From contig NZ_CP139986.1 of NCBI RefSeq assembly GCF_034424175.1, forward strand, positions 4,154,001-4,218,000: a stretch of 64,000 nucleotides of DNA, read 5' to 3'. Positions 1-7,152 of this stretch are shown here, piece after piece. The notes beneath the pieces are model-generated. The model was not told the DNA's origin and made no database searches. It saw only the letters and a program-made list of their open reading frames with translations. This DNA is from Kluyvera intermedia (GTDB lineage: Bacteria > Pseudomonadota > Gammaproteobacteria > Enterobacterales > Enterobacteriaceae). The position numbers and the translations under genes were made by a program. Positions within the stretch are counted from its first letter, which is position 1. The number at the start of each line of letters is the position of its first letter.

Positions 1-730
1 CCAGCCACAGTCCGTCCCCTGTCGGGGTAAAGACGAAGTGACGCGGCCCGGCGCCTGCCGATGAAGCGGCGATAAACGGCGGATCGTTTGGCGTCAGCTT
101 GCCGCTGGCGTTGTCGATACGATACTGATAAATCCGGTCCAGACCGAGGTCAGTGCTGTAGACAAACTGCCCGCTGGGATCGGCTGAAATCATATGTGCA
201 TGCGGGCTGCTGTGACCGCTGATGGCAAAGCTGCCTTCCACGGCAGCTTCCGGGCGCACGGCACCGGTTGGGCCACTATCCTGATGGACATCTACCGCTT
301 CGCCGAGGCTACCATCCCCTTTCACCGGCAGCACGGCGACCGAACCGCTCACGTAGTTTGCCACCAGCAGATGGCCACCGTTCGGCGTTAGGGAAAGGAA
401 TACCGGGCCCGCACCTGCGGATGTAACCTGATTCAGGCTGGTCAACTCGCCATCATTGCCAATACTCCATGCCTGCACCACGCCCTGGTCCACCTCACTG
501 GCGGCATAGAGCGTTTTGCCATCGTGCGAGACGGTCAGTTGCGCGACGTCCGGTAGTGAGCCTACCAGGATTTTGTCGCGCAGTTCACCCGTTTTTTCAT
601 CCACGATAAAACGATACAGGCCTTGCCCGTTAGGATTGTAGGTGCCAACCCAGGCATACTGCGGTTGTGCGATGGCGCTGGCGGCGAGCAGGGAGAGTGA
701 GGCGGCAAGCAGGTGGTGAGCGGTGGGCAT
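1..730 (-). CDS. Secreted lactonase / YbhE-like beta-propeller protein (partial, C-terminus outside window)
   Basis: Read on the minus strand, an open frame starts with ATG at 730 and runs off the left edge, giving about 243 residues. The start has a good Shine-Dalgarno (AAGGAG, six bases before ATG). The first ~21 residues (MPTAHHLLAASLSLLAASAIA) form a signal peptide, followed by QPQYAWVGTYNPNGQGLYRF. This opening and the repeated SPDG-like turns (SHDGKTLYAAS, TPNGGHLLVANY, DPSGQFVYSTD, TPTGDGLW) are typical of the seven-bladed lactonase family (6-phosphogluconolactonase YbhE/Pgl type). Unlike cytoplasmic Pgl this one is exported, so its substrate is probably a periplasmic sugar lactone; that is inference. 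It lies downstream of the operon at 908-6417 on the same strand, separated by a hairpin repeat, and may or may not be functionally linked to it. Confidence 0.75.
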   Translation of the reverse strand, partial: MPTAHHLLAASLSLLAASAIAQPQYAWVGTYNPNGQGLYRFIVDEKTGELRDKILVGSLPDVAQLTVSHDGKTLYAASEVDQGVVQAWSIGNDGELTSLNQVTSAGAGPVFLSLTPNGGHLLVANYVSGSVAVLPVKGDGSLGEAVDVHQDSGPTGAVRPEAAVEGSFAISGHSSPHAHMISADPSGQFVYSTDLGLDRIYQYRIDNASGKLTPNDPPFIAASSAGAGPRHFVFTPTGDGLWL

Positions 731-762
731 GGTGGCTCCTTGGTGGTTTGGTGCGCGTTTTT

Positions 763-897
763 CCCCTCACCCCGGCCCTCTCCCCAAAGGGGCGAGGGAG
801 AAGACCAGATGTTCCCCTCGGCGAGGGAGAAAAACATACGTGCCAGTTGCACGATCGGTCCCCTCTCCCCTATGGGGAGAGGGTTAGGGTGAGGGGG
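763..897. repeat. GC-rich intergenic hairpin repeat, copy 1
   Basis: The segment opens with CCCCTCACCCCGGCCCTCTCCCC and closes with GGGGAGAGGGTTAGGGTGAGGGG, so its ends are inverted repeats, with further ggggcgagggagaa modules inside. The same architecture recurs at 33382-33551, 36133-36525 and 41715-41821. It lies between the lactonase and the aldolase genes and can form strong stems, so it may act as a transcript-stabilising or terminating element. It is non-coding; short frames through it are artefacts. Confidence 0.8.
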
Positions 898-907
898 AAC
901 AATCGCA

Positions 908-1648
908 CTACTTCACTAATTGTTTAGTCATCTCCAGCAGTTGGCGCACATCACCCGGACGAGTATTACCGCTGGCCTTATCAATAATAGAACTATAGAT
1001 ATGGGGGATGATTTTGCTAACTCCAGCATCCAGCGCAATTTTCAGGATCTCACTGTAATTGTCCAGATCGATCCCCCCCGTTGGTTCCAGCCAGAAATCG
1101 TGGCGCGCACAGGCTTCCGCCACCGCAATAAACTCATCGCGATACTTCAGGCCACCCATCGGGAAGTACTTAATCGAGCTGCCGCCCATATCTTTAAGCA
1201 GCGCAATGGCGGTTTCCAGCGGCACAATGCCGTCAGGCGTGGTGCTGGAGAGCGGGCCGGTGGAGATTTTGACCATGCCCACGGTACCGGTCGGGGAAAC
1301 CAGACCATTCACCACCGTCTCGTTTTGCCCCAGCAACGCACGGCTGGTGGCGACACCGGTGAATACCTGATTCACGTGCTGCGGCTGTACCTGACGAGAA
1401 ATCTCGCTCACCATTGCCGATTGATTCGGATCACCCGCGCCCAGCCCAACGGACAGCGCGTTATCAATGAGCTGCGCATACTCGCGCATATCGGCAACGG
1501 CACTGGCCACATCCGGGTAATTTTTGGAGAGCACGCCAACCAACACATGACCTTCCGCCGCCTCGTAAATGTCACGGGCGTTATCCTTGCTGCCTGCCAG
1601 AACGTTCAGGCAAACACGATCGCGGTAAAAATTCGGGGTCAGTTTCAT
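908..1648 (-). CDS. KDGP aldolase family protein (DgaF-like)
   Basis: A 246-residue protein of the DgaF / KDGP aldolase family. Known members cleave 2-keto-3-deoxy-6-phosphogluconate into pyruvate and glyceraldehyde 3-phosphate as the last step of D-glucosaminate use. The sequence has barrel-like segments such as VGVLSKNYPDVASAV, VGMVKISTGPLSS, SSIKYFPMGGLKYRDE, FWLEPTGGIDLDNYSEI and VSKIIPHIYSS; the Lys of IKYFPMGG and the EPTGGID turn are plausible catalytic and phosphate-binding elements. Its ATG overlaps the stop of the upstream lyase gene by four bases, indicating translational coupling. It is the last gene of the operon. Family assignment is firm; the real substrate here is inferred from context only. 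Confidence 0.85.
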   Translation of the reverse strand: MKLTPNFYRDRVCLNVLAGSKDNARDIYEAAEGHVLVGVLSKNYPDVASAVADMREYAQLIDNALSVGLGAGDPNQSAMVSEISRQVQPQHVNQVFTGVATSRALLGQNETVVNGLVSPTGTVGMVKISTGPLSSTTPDGIVPLETAIALLKDMGGSSIKYFPMGGLKYRDEFIAVAEACARHDFWLEPTGGIDLDNYSEILKIALDAGVSKIIPHIYSSIIDKASGNTRPGDVRQLLEMTKQLVK

Positions 1649-2763
1649 GCGGTTTTCTCCTTGTTAAGAACTTCAGCAATGCGACGAGAGACAATCTCCA
1701 ACTGCTGCGCATCAACGCTGCGGACGTCGGCTTCAATAATGCCCTCGTTGGCTTTATAGCCACGGAAATAGATAGCGTATTCGCCCTGCTTGAGTGCGTT
1801 AACCAACTCGCCGGTAGCGATGCCAGTCACGGCTTCATCGAATTTGATTTCGGCACGGGCAATGTCACGCCCGGCGCTGTCCCAGACCACGCGGGCAGTC
1901 ACGCCATTGAGCGTGTTGAGCTGGTCAATAAACGGGGTCATTTTCGCCACCATCTCATCGCCGCTCTCTTTGCGCGCAGTCAGATAATGTTCAATGGCAC
2001 AGGTCAGGCCGAGGATGCCTTCCTTGCCGACTTTCATGGCGCGGCCAATGCCCATCGACTGGCGCTTTACCCACTCAACGTACTGCGTTTTGCCAATCAC
2101 CAGGCCACTGGTCGGCCCTTCAATCGCTTTCGCACCGCTGTAGATAACCAGGTCCGCGCCGACGCGGTAGTAACATTGCAGATCTTCTTCCGCTGCGGCA
2201 TCAACAATCAGCGGCAGATTATGGTGACGCGCAACCACCGCAGCCTGCTCAACGCTGAGCATGCTTTTCTGCACACAGTGGTGCGATTTGATGTACAGAA
2301 TCGCCGCCGTGCGCGGGGTAATCGCCGCCGCCAGCTGATCGGCGGAACATTCATTGGCATAACCCGCTTCCACCAGTTTGCCGCCACCCAGCGCCACCAT
2401 GGTACCTACCGGTGCGCCAAAGTTTACGTTATGGCCTTTCGGCAGGACGATTTCGTTATTCTCCACAGGCGTAACGTGGAGGTTTTCCAGCAGCCAGTCA
2501 CTGTCTTTCACCAGCACTGCCGCCACCGACTGAGCAATGCCCGCCGAGGCGCAGGAGACAACGGTTGCCCCTTCTACGTCCAGCAATTTGGCGATGTAGT
2601 CACCGGTTTTATTGACCAGGTCTTTCATCTCAAAATACTGGTTCATGCCCGCCAGCGCGGCTTCCACCACTTCCGGACGCGGCGTAGAAACGCCCAGCGC
2701 CGTCATACGACCTGACGTATTAATGACTTGTTTTAAATTGTACTTCTCAAAAATTGAAGGCAT
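1645..2763 (-). CDS. PLP-dependent DgaE-family ammonia lyase (SelA-like fold)
   Basis: A 372-residue fold-type I PLP enzyme of the SelA/DgaE branch. DgaE is known to deaminate D-glucosaminate-6-phosphate to 2-keto-3-deoxy-6-phosphogluconate. Visible features are the cofactor region SCASAGIAQS (about residues 70-79), DAAAEED with Asp188 expected to contact the pyridine ring, and SGAKAIEGP with Lys212 as the Schiff-base lysine. The product of DgaE is the substrate of the DgaF-type aldolase encoded immediately downstream, so the pair is chemically coherent. The start overlaps the 3' end of the amidohydrolase gene by 17 bases. Alternative substrates (other 2-amino-2-deoxy aldonates) are possible because no classical PTS gene is present in this operon. 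Confidence 0.85.
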   Translation of the reverse strand: MPSIFEKYNLKQVINTSGRMTALGVSTPRPEVVEAALAGMNQYFEMKDLVNKTGDYIAKLLDVEGATVVSCASAGIAQSVAAVLVKDSDWLLENLHVTPVENNEIVLPKGHNVNFGAPVGTMVALGGGKLVEAGYANECSADQLAAAITPRTAAILYIKSHHCVQKSMLSVEQAAVVARHHNLPLIVDAAAEEDLQCYYRVGADLVIYSGAKAIEGPTSGLVIGKTQYVEWVKRQSMGIGRAMKVGKEGILGLTCAIEHYLTARKESGDEMVAKMTPFIDQLNTLNGVTARVVWDSAGRDIARAEIKFDEAVTGIATGELVNALKQGEYAIYFRGYKANEGIIEADVRSVDAQQLEIVSRRIAEVLNKEKTA

Positions 2764-3880
2764 TTTCCGCGCTCCCTTGTTCGGTCAAATAGCCCTTGCC
2801 CGCGCGAATCGCGGCAAGCGGCAGCAGAATCTTGTCAGCCTGAAGGCTCTCTTTTTCGGCATCCACCAACAGCGTTGGGGTTGATGCAACGGTAAACAGC
2901 GTCAGGTCGGCGTCATAACCCACTTCCAGCCGACCTTTGTGCGTAAGACGCAACCCGTCTGCGGCGTTGGCGGTGACGCAGGCGATAACCTGTGGCAACG
3001 ACATGCCGATGGCGAGGAATTTCGACATCACCAGCGCCAGCGAGCGCACCGGGCCGTCGATACGGTTGCGACAGTAAATATCTGAGCTAATGGTGTCCGG
3101 CAAAATCCCCATCGCAATCGCCCGACGCGCCACTTCAAAGCTAAAGCTTGCTGTGCCGTGACCAACATCAAGGCGCACGCCGCGCTGCAATGCCCGGGTC
3201 ACCGCGCTTTTCAGCTCGCCGGATGGCGTCAGGATGCGGTTAGGTTTGCCGTTATAGCAGTGGGTGATGATGTCGCCGGAACTCAGCAGGTCGGCGATTT
3301 CGTCGAGGTTCGGCGGGTTGTTGCCAATGTGCACCATCAGCGGCAGGCCACCATTTTCCTGCTGAATGACTTTCGCCCGTTCCAGCGGCGTAATGCCGTT
3401 TTCACCCACCACGCTACTGCTCATGCGCGCTTTCAGGCCGACGATAAAATCGGGATAACGCTGCACCGCTTGCTTGACCGCATCGGCATCGATGTTGGCC
3501 ATATTCGCCAGTTCGTTCTGCGCAATTAGCCCTACGCGGGAGATATTAAGCAGCGCATAGACATCGGTGGTCGCTTGCCGGGTAAGTTGATAGAAATCGT
3601 CAACGTCGTCTGCGCCCGTACTGCCTGCATCAATGACTGTGGTGACACCGGTGGCGATGCCGACGCTGTCTGGCTGGTCGTGGTAAATCGGTGAGTTCGG
3701 GTAGCAGTGGACGTGGGAATCAATCCAACCCGCGCTAACGTAGTAGTTGCCGTCCAGGTCGATGGTATTTTGCGAGGGCGCGTTAATCTCGCCCAGCGCC
3801 GCGATTGAACCGTCCTGAATGGCGATATCAGTCAGGGTATCGTCGACAAGGCGCGCACGGCGCAGGAGTAAATCGAACAT
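2747..3880 (-). CDS. Amidohydrolase/deacetylase family metallohydrolase (COG3964 type)
   Basis: A 377-residue amidohydrolase-superfamily protein. The metal-site residues are visible in order: H56-V-H58 in WIDSHVHCYPN, the candidate carboxylated Lys150 in GLKARMSSS, His184 (LMVHIGN), His207 (ITHCYNG) and Asp267 (ISSDIY), so a binuclear site is likely intact. Members of this group were often annotated as dihydroorotase but known ones are deacetylases or esterases of small acyl compounds. In this operon it would release an amine or hydroxyl from an acylated precursor before the lyase acts; that is inference. The start has AGGAGAG seven bases upstream. A REP-like palindrome (3906-3940) separates it from the DUF4310 gene. 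Confidence 0.8.
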   Translation of the reverse strand: MFDLLLRRARLVDDTLTDIAIQDGSIAALGEINAPSQNTIDLDGNYYVSAGWIDSHVHCYPNSPIYHDQPDSVGIATGVTTVIDAGSTGADDVDDFYQLTRQATTDVYALLNISRVGLIAQNELANMANIDADAVKQAVQRYPDFIVGLKARMSSSVVGENGITPLERAKVIQQENGGLPLMVHIGNNPPNLDEIADLLSSGDIITHCYNGKPNRILTPSGELKSAVTRALQRGVRLDVGHGTASFSFEVARRAIAMGILPDTISSDIYCRNRIDGPVRSLALVMSKFLAIGMSLPQVIACVTANAADGLRLTHKGRLEVGYDADLTLFTVASTPTLLVDAEKESLQADKILLPLAAIRAGKGYLTEQGSAENAFNF

Positions 3881-3905
3881 ATTTCTCTCCTGTAGAAAGG
3901 GGCGT

Positions 3906-3940
3906 GTAGGCCTGATAAGCGCAGCGCCATCAGGCCTACA
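3906..3940. repeat. REP-like palindrome inside the operon
   Basis: The sequence GTAGGCCTGATAAGCG followed by CAGCGCCATCAGGCCTAC forms an imperfect inverted repeat of the enterobacterial REP/BIME type. It sits in the only sizeable gap of the operon, between the DUF4310 and amidohydrolase genes, where it may modulate relative mRNA levels of transport and catabolic genes. Confidence 0.7.
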
Positions 3941-3948
3941 ACAACAAA

Positions 3949-4593
3949 TCAGCTAATCGCTACCGGGAAGATGGAACCCAACAGCATCGCGCCGAGGATC
4001 GCACCGCCGGTAATCGGCTTCTGCCAGACATAGAAAATCAGCGCACCCACCAGCGAACCGACACCGATAGGAATCGAGGCGGTCATGGCGCTTAAGATAA
4101 TCAACGGCCCAAGGAAACGGCCTGAGGCGTTACCCGCACCCATCATCACGTCGGCCCCGTAGGTCGAGTCGCTTTGGTTGATGGTGAACTTACGCGCCAG
4201 AATGATGATGTAGCCAATCGCCAGACCAATCACCAGCCCGGTAATCAGCGAGGCAATAAAGTTAGTCACCGGGAACATGATGCCCGCACCCAGCAGCAGC
4301 GCCGGAACGCCTAAACCCACGCCAGTTTGAATAGCACCACCGATGTCCAGAATCCCCACCAGCGAGCCTTCGATAATACGAGCGAACAGGAAGCTTGCAC
4401 CGAATGCCGCCACTGCGCCGTAAGCACCGGTATCAATCCCCGCTTTGAGCATCGCCACAAAGGCAACCTCGTTAAACGCGCCAATACCATACAGGTAGTA
4501 CATGTGTGTCCCGGCAAAGACGCCGGAAGAGAGCAGGCCCACGAAGATCGGGAACGACCAGTCGGCATACCAAAAACCTTTATTTTGTTCCAT
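3949..4593 (-). CDS. DUF4310 family integral membrane protein
   Basis: A 214-residue, glycine- and alanine-rich polytopic membrane protein with no characterised function that I know of. Hydrophobic helices are visible around residues 13-35 (PIFVGLLSSGVFAGTHMYYLYGI), 60-85, 92-125, 160-185 and 190-213. An N-terminal MEQNKGFWYADWSFP segment precedes the first helix. Its partner DUF4311 is encoded 12 bases upstream; the two always-membrane genes followed by small soluble partners resemble the EIIC/EIID plus EIIA/EIIB layout of mannose-type PTS permeases. I assign the family by recognition of sequence and gene order; the transport role is inference. Confidence 0.75.
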   Translation of the reverse strand: MEQNKGFWYADWSFPIFVGLLSSGVFAGTHMYYLYGIGAFNEVAFVAMLKAGIDTGAYGAVAAFGASFLFARIIEGSLVGILDIGGAIQTGVGLGVPALLLGAGIMFPVTNFIASLITGLVIGLAIGYIIILARKFTINQSDSTYGADVMMGAGNASGRFLGPLIILSAMTASIPIGVGSLVGALIFYVWQKPITGGAILGAMLLGSIFPVAIS

Positions 4594-4605
4594 GTCAGGC
4601 TCCCG

Positions 4606-5382
4606 TTATTTGCCGCTGATTGAGTTGTGGATCAGATCCAGCCAATTCGGCACGGTCATGTGGAAGGATTCGATCATTTTCATATCGAAGCCGCGGAAGA
4701 AGGCGCTCAGGACAAACAGCGCAACGATCGCACCCATCATCACTTTGGTGACGCGGTGCCAGCCGCTTTCTTCTACGCCCTTACCAATCAGAATACCCAG
4801 CACCAGGCCCGGTACGGCGTTACCCATAATCAGCTGCGCAGCGCCGCCGAAGATAGTCGCCCAGAAACCTGATTTTTTACCGGCGTCGATTGCCGCCAGC
4901 CAGAAGATCACCGGCATCACGGTATTCACCAGCAGGTTTGCTGCCGGAACCAGAACCTTAACGGCGGTGACCTGCAACGCCTGAGGTACGGAAGAGGCCG
5001 TCAGGTTAAGGAAGGCAACCACAATCATGCCGATGATGCCGCAGGCAATAGCCATTTTCTTCGGATCATGCAGCGTCTCGCCGACGTTGCGATTTTTCAT
5101 CATCAGCGCCGCGGCACCCCAGTTTGGGATAATGCGGTGGTCAACGTCCTGGGTGAATGCCCCTGCTGCAACGGAAGAAGCCCAGGCGTTAAAGAAGAAG
5201 CCGAGGCCAAAGGAGAAGTGGGAGGCTGGATCACCTTCACAGGAGTTCAGCTCGCCCAACGTACGAAACGCCCCCATCCCCTGGGTGGTAGGCGCATGAA
5301 ACATGCGTGCCGCTCCGGCGCCCACACCGACGCCCACCAGGCCGCCGATAATGAGCGATTTTATTAAAATTATCAGGAACAT
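4606..5382 (-). CDS. DUF4311 domain-containing integral membrane protein
   Basis: A 258-residue membrane protein opening with MFLIILIKSLIIGGLVGVGVGAGAARMFHAP, then a polar loop containing GELNSCEGDPASHFSFGLGFFFNAWASS, and several further hydrophobic helices (roughly residues 110-135, 140-165, 172-200, 212-232). The GELNSCEGD and HFSFGLGFFFNAW stretches in a membrane context are candidates for a substrate site. No homology to a named transporter is evident by eye. It is encoded with DUF4310, DUF4312 and the SFCGS protein, and I infer that the four form one uptake system. Confidence 0.75.
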   Translation of the reverse strand: MFLIILIKSLIIGGLVGVGVGAGAARMFHAPTTQGMGAFRTLGELNSCEGDPASHFSFGLGFFFNAWASSVAAGAFTQDVDHRIIPNWGAAALMMKNRNVGETLHDPKKMAIACGIIGMIVVAFLNLTASSVPQALQVTAVKVLVPAANLLVNTVMPVIFWLAAIDAGKKSGFWATIFGGAAQLIMGNAVPGLVLGILIGKGVEESGWHRVTKVMMGAIVALFVLSAFFRGFDMKMIESFHMTVPNWLDLIHNSISGK

Positions 5383-5403
5383 AATCTAACCCTTAGGTAA
5401 AAA

Positions 5404-5709
5404 TCAGGTTGGCGTGACGAAATCCACTTTATCGATATCAATGGCGGTCACGTTGACGGTAACGTCCAGCTCCACGCTGTACGCTCGTCGTTCACGGCGC
5501 AAAAAGAAGAACAGAAAGGCCTCTTTTCGTACCGCTTCACGCGCATAAATCACCGCCACGTCCTGTGGCTCAATACGCAATAATATGTGCGATGATGTTT
5601 TCATCACCGCAGCCTGCACATGGTTCAGGGCATCGGCGAATGCGCGTGTTTTGCTTTCGCCTTTACCCGTTACCCTCACCGTGGTGGTGAATTGCTCTTT
5701 CATGTTCAC
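5404..5709 (-). CDS. DUF4312 family small cytoplasmic protein
   Basis: A 99-101 residue soluble protein (KEQFTTTVRVTGKGESKTRAFADALNHVQAAVMK...) ending in a beta-rich domain (YSVELDVTVNVTAIDIDKVDFV). Two starts are possible: GTG at 5709, overlapping the preceding stop in a GTGA arrangement, or ATG at 5703; translational coupling makes either plausible. The basic stretch LFFFLRRERRAYS in the middle could contact a membrane partner. Function unknown; it is one of the two small soluble components next to the DUF4310/DUF4311 membrane pair. Confidence 0.75.
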   Translation of the reverse strand: MNMKEQFTTTVRVTGKGESKTRAFADALNHVQAAVMKTSSHILLRIEPQDVAVIYAREAVRKEAFLFFFLRRERRAYSVELDVTVNVTAIDIDKVDFVTPT

Positions 5710-6068
5710 GCGCCGTACTTCTTCTTCCAGGCTTCAACCAGGCGCTCGCCCAGCTCTTCTTTATCCATAAAACCGAAGCCCAGCACGTTGTAGCCTTCAT
5801 TGATGGCGGTAACGCCCTCTTCCACTGAACGCATGCCGTATTTCGCTTTGTAGCCGTATTTGTTTTGTGCCGTGATTGCACCTGCGCCACCGCTGCCGCA
5901 GAAGGAGATGCCGAAGGTGGCGTTTTCCGCTTTCATCATGTCACCAAGCTTCATGTCAGCGGCCACACCCGGTACGACAACTGCACGAGCACCGGCTTTC
6001 TCCGCGCCAGCGGCAACTTTTTGGCCTTTACCCAGACGGTCGCCAATAACTAAAGTGATCTGTTCCAT
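5706..6068 (-). CDS. Glycine-rich SFCGS family protein
   Basis: A 120-residue soluble protein with the hallmark GISFCGSGGAGAITAQNKYGYKA at about residues 53-75. The layout (N-terminal ITLVIGDRLGKGQ strand, then a cysteine-centred glycine loop near the middle, then a helix) is reminiscent of PTS EIIB domains, in which the cysteine of a CGxGxx loop is phosphorylated, and of the DUF2620 protein YhfU in the E. coli yhf operon, which carries a comparable CNTGAG motif. Those resemblances are by eye. If correct, this protein would be the phosphoryl donor or ligand-sensing subunit of the uptake system. The gene follows the PRD gene by ten bases with a Shine-Dalgarno AAGGAG. Confidence 0.75.
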   Translation of the reverse strand: MEQITLVIGDRLGKGQKVAAGAEKAGARAVVVPGVAADMKLGDMMKAENATFGISFCGSGGAGAITAQNKYGYKAKYGMRSVEEGVTAINEGYNVLGFGFMDKEELGERLVEAWKKKYGA

Positions 6069-6078
6069 GTGTTGCTCC

Positions 6079-6417
6079 TTACAGGTTTTCTTTTGCGACT
6101 TCGAAGTGGACGGACAGTAGCCACGCCTCTTCTTTTGGCAGATTGCCGAATTCCGCGACCACGTCGCGAGCCAGATTCATTGAGTCTTCTGAAATCTCTT
6201 CAAACAGGCTGGCGTCCACTTCCGGTAGCGGCTCGCCGCTGATTGACCGATGGGCCATCGCCCGAACGTGGGACGTCAACATTTGCTCCTGCACGTCGTT
6301 AGGGGTGATACCGCGACGGTGTAACAAGGCGAACACCTGCTGCAACATCTTGTCTGCCAGCTGTTCGGTCTGCGCCGTCTGCTCCTCTACGTCGTGTGTT
6401 ACCGCTCCGTTATTCAC
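6079..6417 (-). CDS. PRD-domain regulatory protein
   Basis: A protein of about 112 residues from the chosen GTG at 6417; the same frame could extend to a GTG at 6585 (168 residues), but the extra 56 residues are unlike a folded domain and cover a perfect palindrome and a CRP-like site, so I prefer the short form. The body (QLADKMLQQVFALLHRRGI... LTSHVRAMAHRSISGEPLPEVD... FGNLPKEEAWLLSVHFEVAKEN) is a single PTS regulation domain, with the conserved His of SHVRAMAHR and the His of SVHFE. PRDs are phosphorylated by PTS proteins in antiterminators such as BglG. No RNA- or DNA-binding part is present, so it probably acts on partner proteins or as a subunit. First gene of the operon. Confidence 0.65.
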   Translation of the reverse strand: MNNGAVTHDVEEQTAQTEQLADKMLQQVFALLHRRGITPNDVQEQMLTSHVRAMAHRSISGEPLPEVDASLFEEISEDSMNLARDVVAEFGNLPKEEAWLLSVHFEVAKENL

Positions 6418-6486
6418 TCGTGTTACCCCGCTAATGTCTCTGGGGATAAACCTAACGCCGGGGAGGTGGAGTTTGTAGCGAGTTGT

Positions 6487-6506
6487 TTTCCACTTCGAAG
6501 TGGAAA
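6487..6506. promoter_or_regulatory. Perfect 20 bp palindrome, candidate operator
   Basis: The bases TTTCCACTTCGAAGTGGAAA form a perfect dyad centred at 6496/6497, 70 bases upstream of the preferred start of the first operon gene. No T-run follows, so it is more likely a protein-binding site than a terminator. The regulator is unknown. Confidence 0.5.
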
Positions 6507-6519
6507 GGGAGACGGGCTG

Positions 6520-6535
6520 GGTGATCTGACTCACA
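6520..6535 (-). promoter_or_regulatory. Candidate CRP (cAMP receptor protein) site
   Basis: On the minus strand the sequence reads TGTGA-GTCAGA-TCACC, matching the TGTGA-N6-TCACA consensus at nine of ten positions. It lies about 100 bases upstream of the PRD gene start. CRP control would fit a carbon-source operon. Upstream of it the motif TCGTGACATTC / TCGTGAGATTC is repeated, which may mark a second regulator. Confidence 0.5.
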
Positions 6536-6670
6536 CATTCGTCACGAATCTCACGATATCGATATATTCGCGTGATGAATGTCACGATTGCAGAGGATGA
6601 CGATAGGAAAAGCGAATGGCAAAACGAAGGTCAAAAGTGTGATGTCGAGGGAGTTTTGCGAAAGGAATGA

Positions 6671-6694
6671 GGGAAACGTCGGCTGACGCTTCCC
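6671..6694 (-). terminator. Hairpin downstream of cybC
   Basis: GGGAAGCGTC-AGCC-GACGTTTCCC on the minus strand forms a 10 bp stem with one G-T pair just after the cybC stop codon. The following bases (TCATTCCTTTC) are only moderately U-rich, so termination strength is uncertain. Confidence 0.5.
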
Positions 6695-6704
6695 TGAATA
6701 TGGC

Positions 6705-7091
6705 TTAGCGGTACTTCTTATGATAGGTGTTGCGGGTGGTTTTAAACTCTTCCGCCGCAGCTTGTGCTTCTTTAATTTTGCCTTCGTTTGCAAGCTTGAT
6801 TGCGCCATCAATCTGGCCAATCAGGATATCGAAACCGTGGCGATAATCTTTCATTTCTGCGCTGTCAGCAGTTTTGCTTTCCAGCTTTGGTGGGGTCTCT
6901 TTTTGCGCATCGCTCGCTGCGACGCGCATTTTACCCAGCGCATCTTTCAGCTCGCCGGCATCAGAGGTTTTCTGCACTATTTGCAGATTTTCCGCCAACG
7001 TATCCATGTCTTCGCCTAAGTCGGCAAAGGCTGAAGCCGAACCGAAGGCAAAAGCGGAGACCGCCAACATCGCTACCAGTGTTTTACGCAT
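6705..7091 (-). CDS. cybC: Cytochrome b562, periplasmic haem protein
   Basis: A 128-residue soluble cytochrome b562 with a signal peptide of 22 residues (MRKTLVAMLAVSAFAFGSASAF) and a mature four-helix bundle beginning ADLGEDM. The axial haem ligands are present: Met7 of the mature chain and the His of NTYHKKYR near the C-terminus. The usual core FRHGFDIL region appears as YRHGFDILIGQID. It lies downstream of tldE on the same strand, as in E. coli, but a terminator-like hairpin separates them. The precursor is full length, unlike the shortened copy in some E. coli K-12 annotations. Confidence 0.9.
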   Translation of the reverse strand: MRKTLVAMLAVSAFAFGSASAFADLGEDMDTLAENLQIVQKTSDAGELKDALGKMRVAASDAQKETPPKLESKTADSAEMKDYRHGFDILIGQIDGAIKLANEGKIKEAQAAAEEFKTTRNTYHKKYR

Positions 7092-7122
7092 TGCTCACTT
7101 CCTTTTTTATTATTTAAGCAAA

Positions 7123-7144
7123 CGGGCGCAGCAGGATGCGCCCG
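7123..7144 (-). terminator. Rho-independent terminator of tldE
   Basis: CGGGCGCA-TCCTGC-TGCGCCCG followed by TTTGCTT on the minus strand, starting nine bases after the tldE stop codon. An 8 bp perfect GC-rich stem. Confidence 0.75.
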
Positions 7145-7152
7145 GTACGTGA

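Noticed and set aside
920..1759. Long plus-strand frame (279 codons) opposite the aldolase gene
   Set aside because: It lies antisense to a clearly conserved gene with a matching reading frame and has no domain pattern; antisense frames of this length are common in GC-rich coding DNA.
1987..2715. Plus-strand frame of 242 codons
   Set aside because: Antisense to the PLP-lyase gene, very rich in Arg, His and Gln, no recognisable family.
908..2763. Assignment of this pair as the true dgaE and dgaF genes
   Set aside because: The families match, but the mannose-type PTS genes dgaABCD and the sigma-54 activator dgaR are absent; only the enzyme families are assigned.
6418..6585. N-terminal extension of the PRD gene up to the GTG at 6585
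   Set aside because: No Shine-Dalgarno, sequence not typical of a domain, and it contains a perfect palindrome and a CRP-like site better explained as control DNA.
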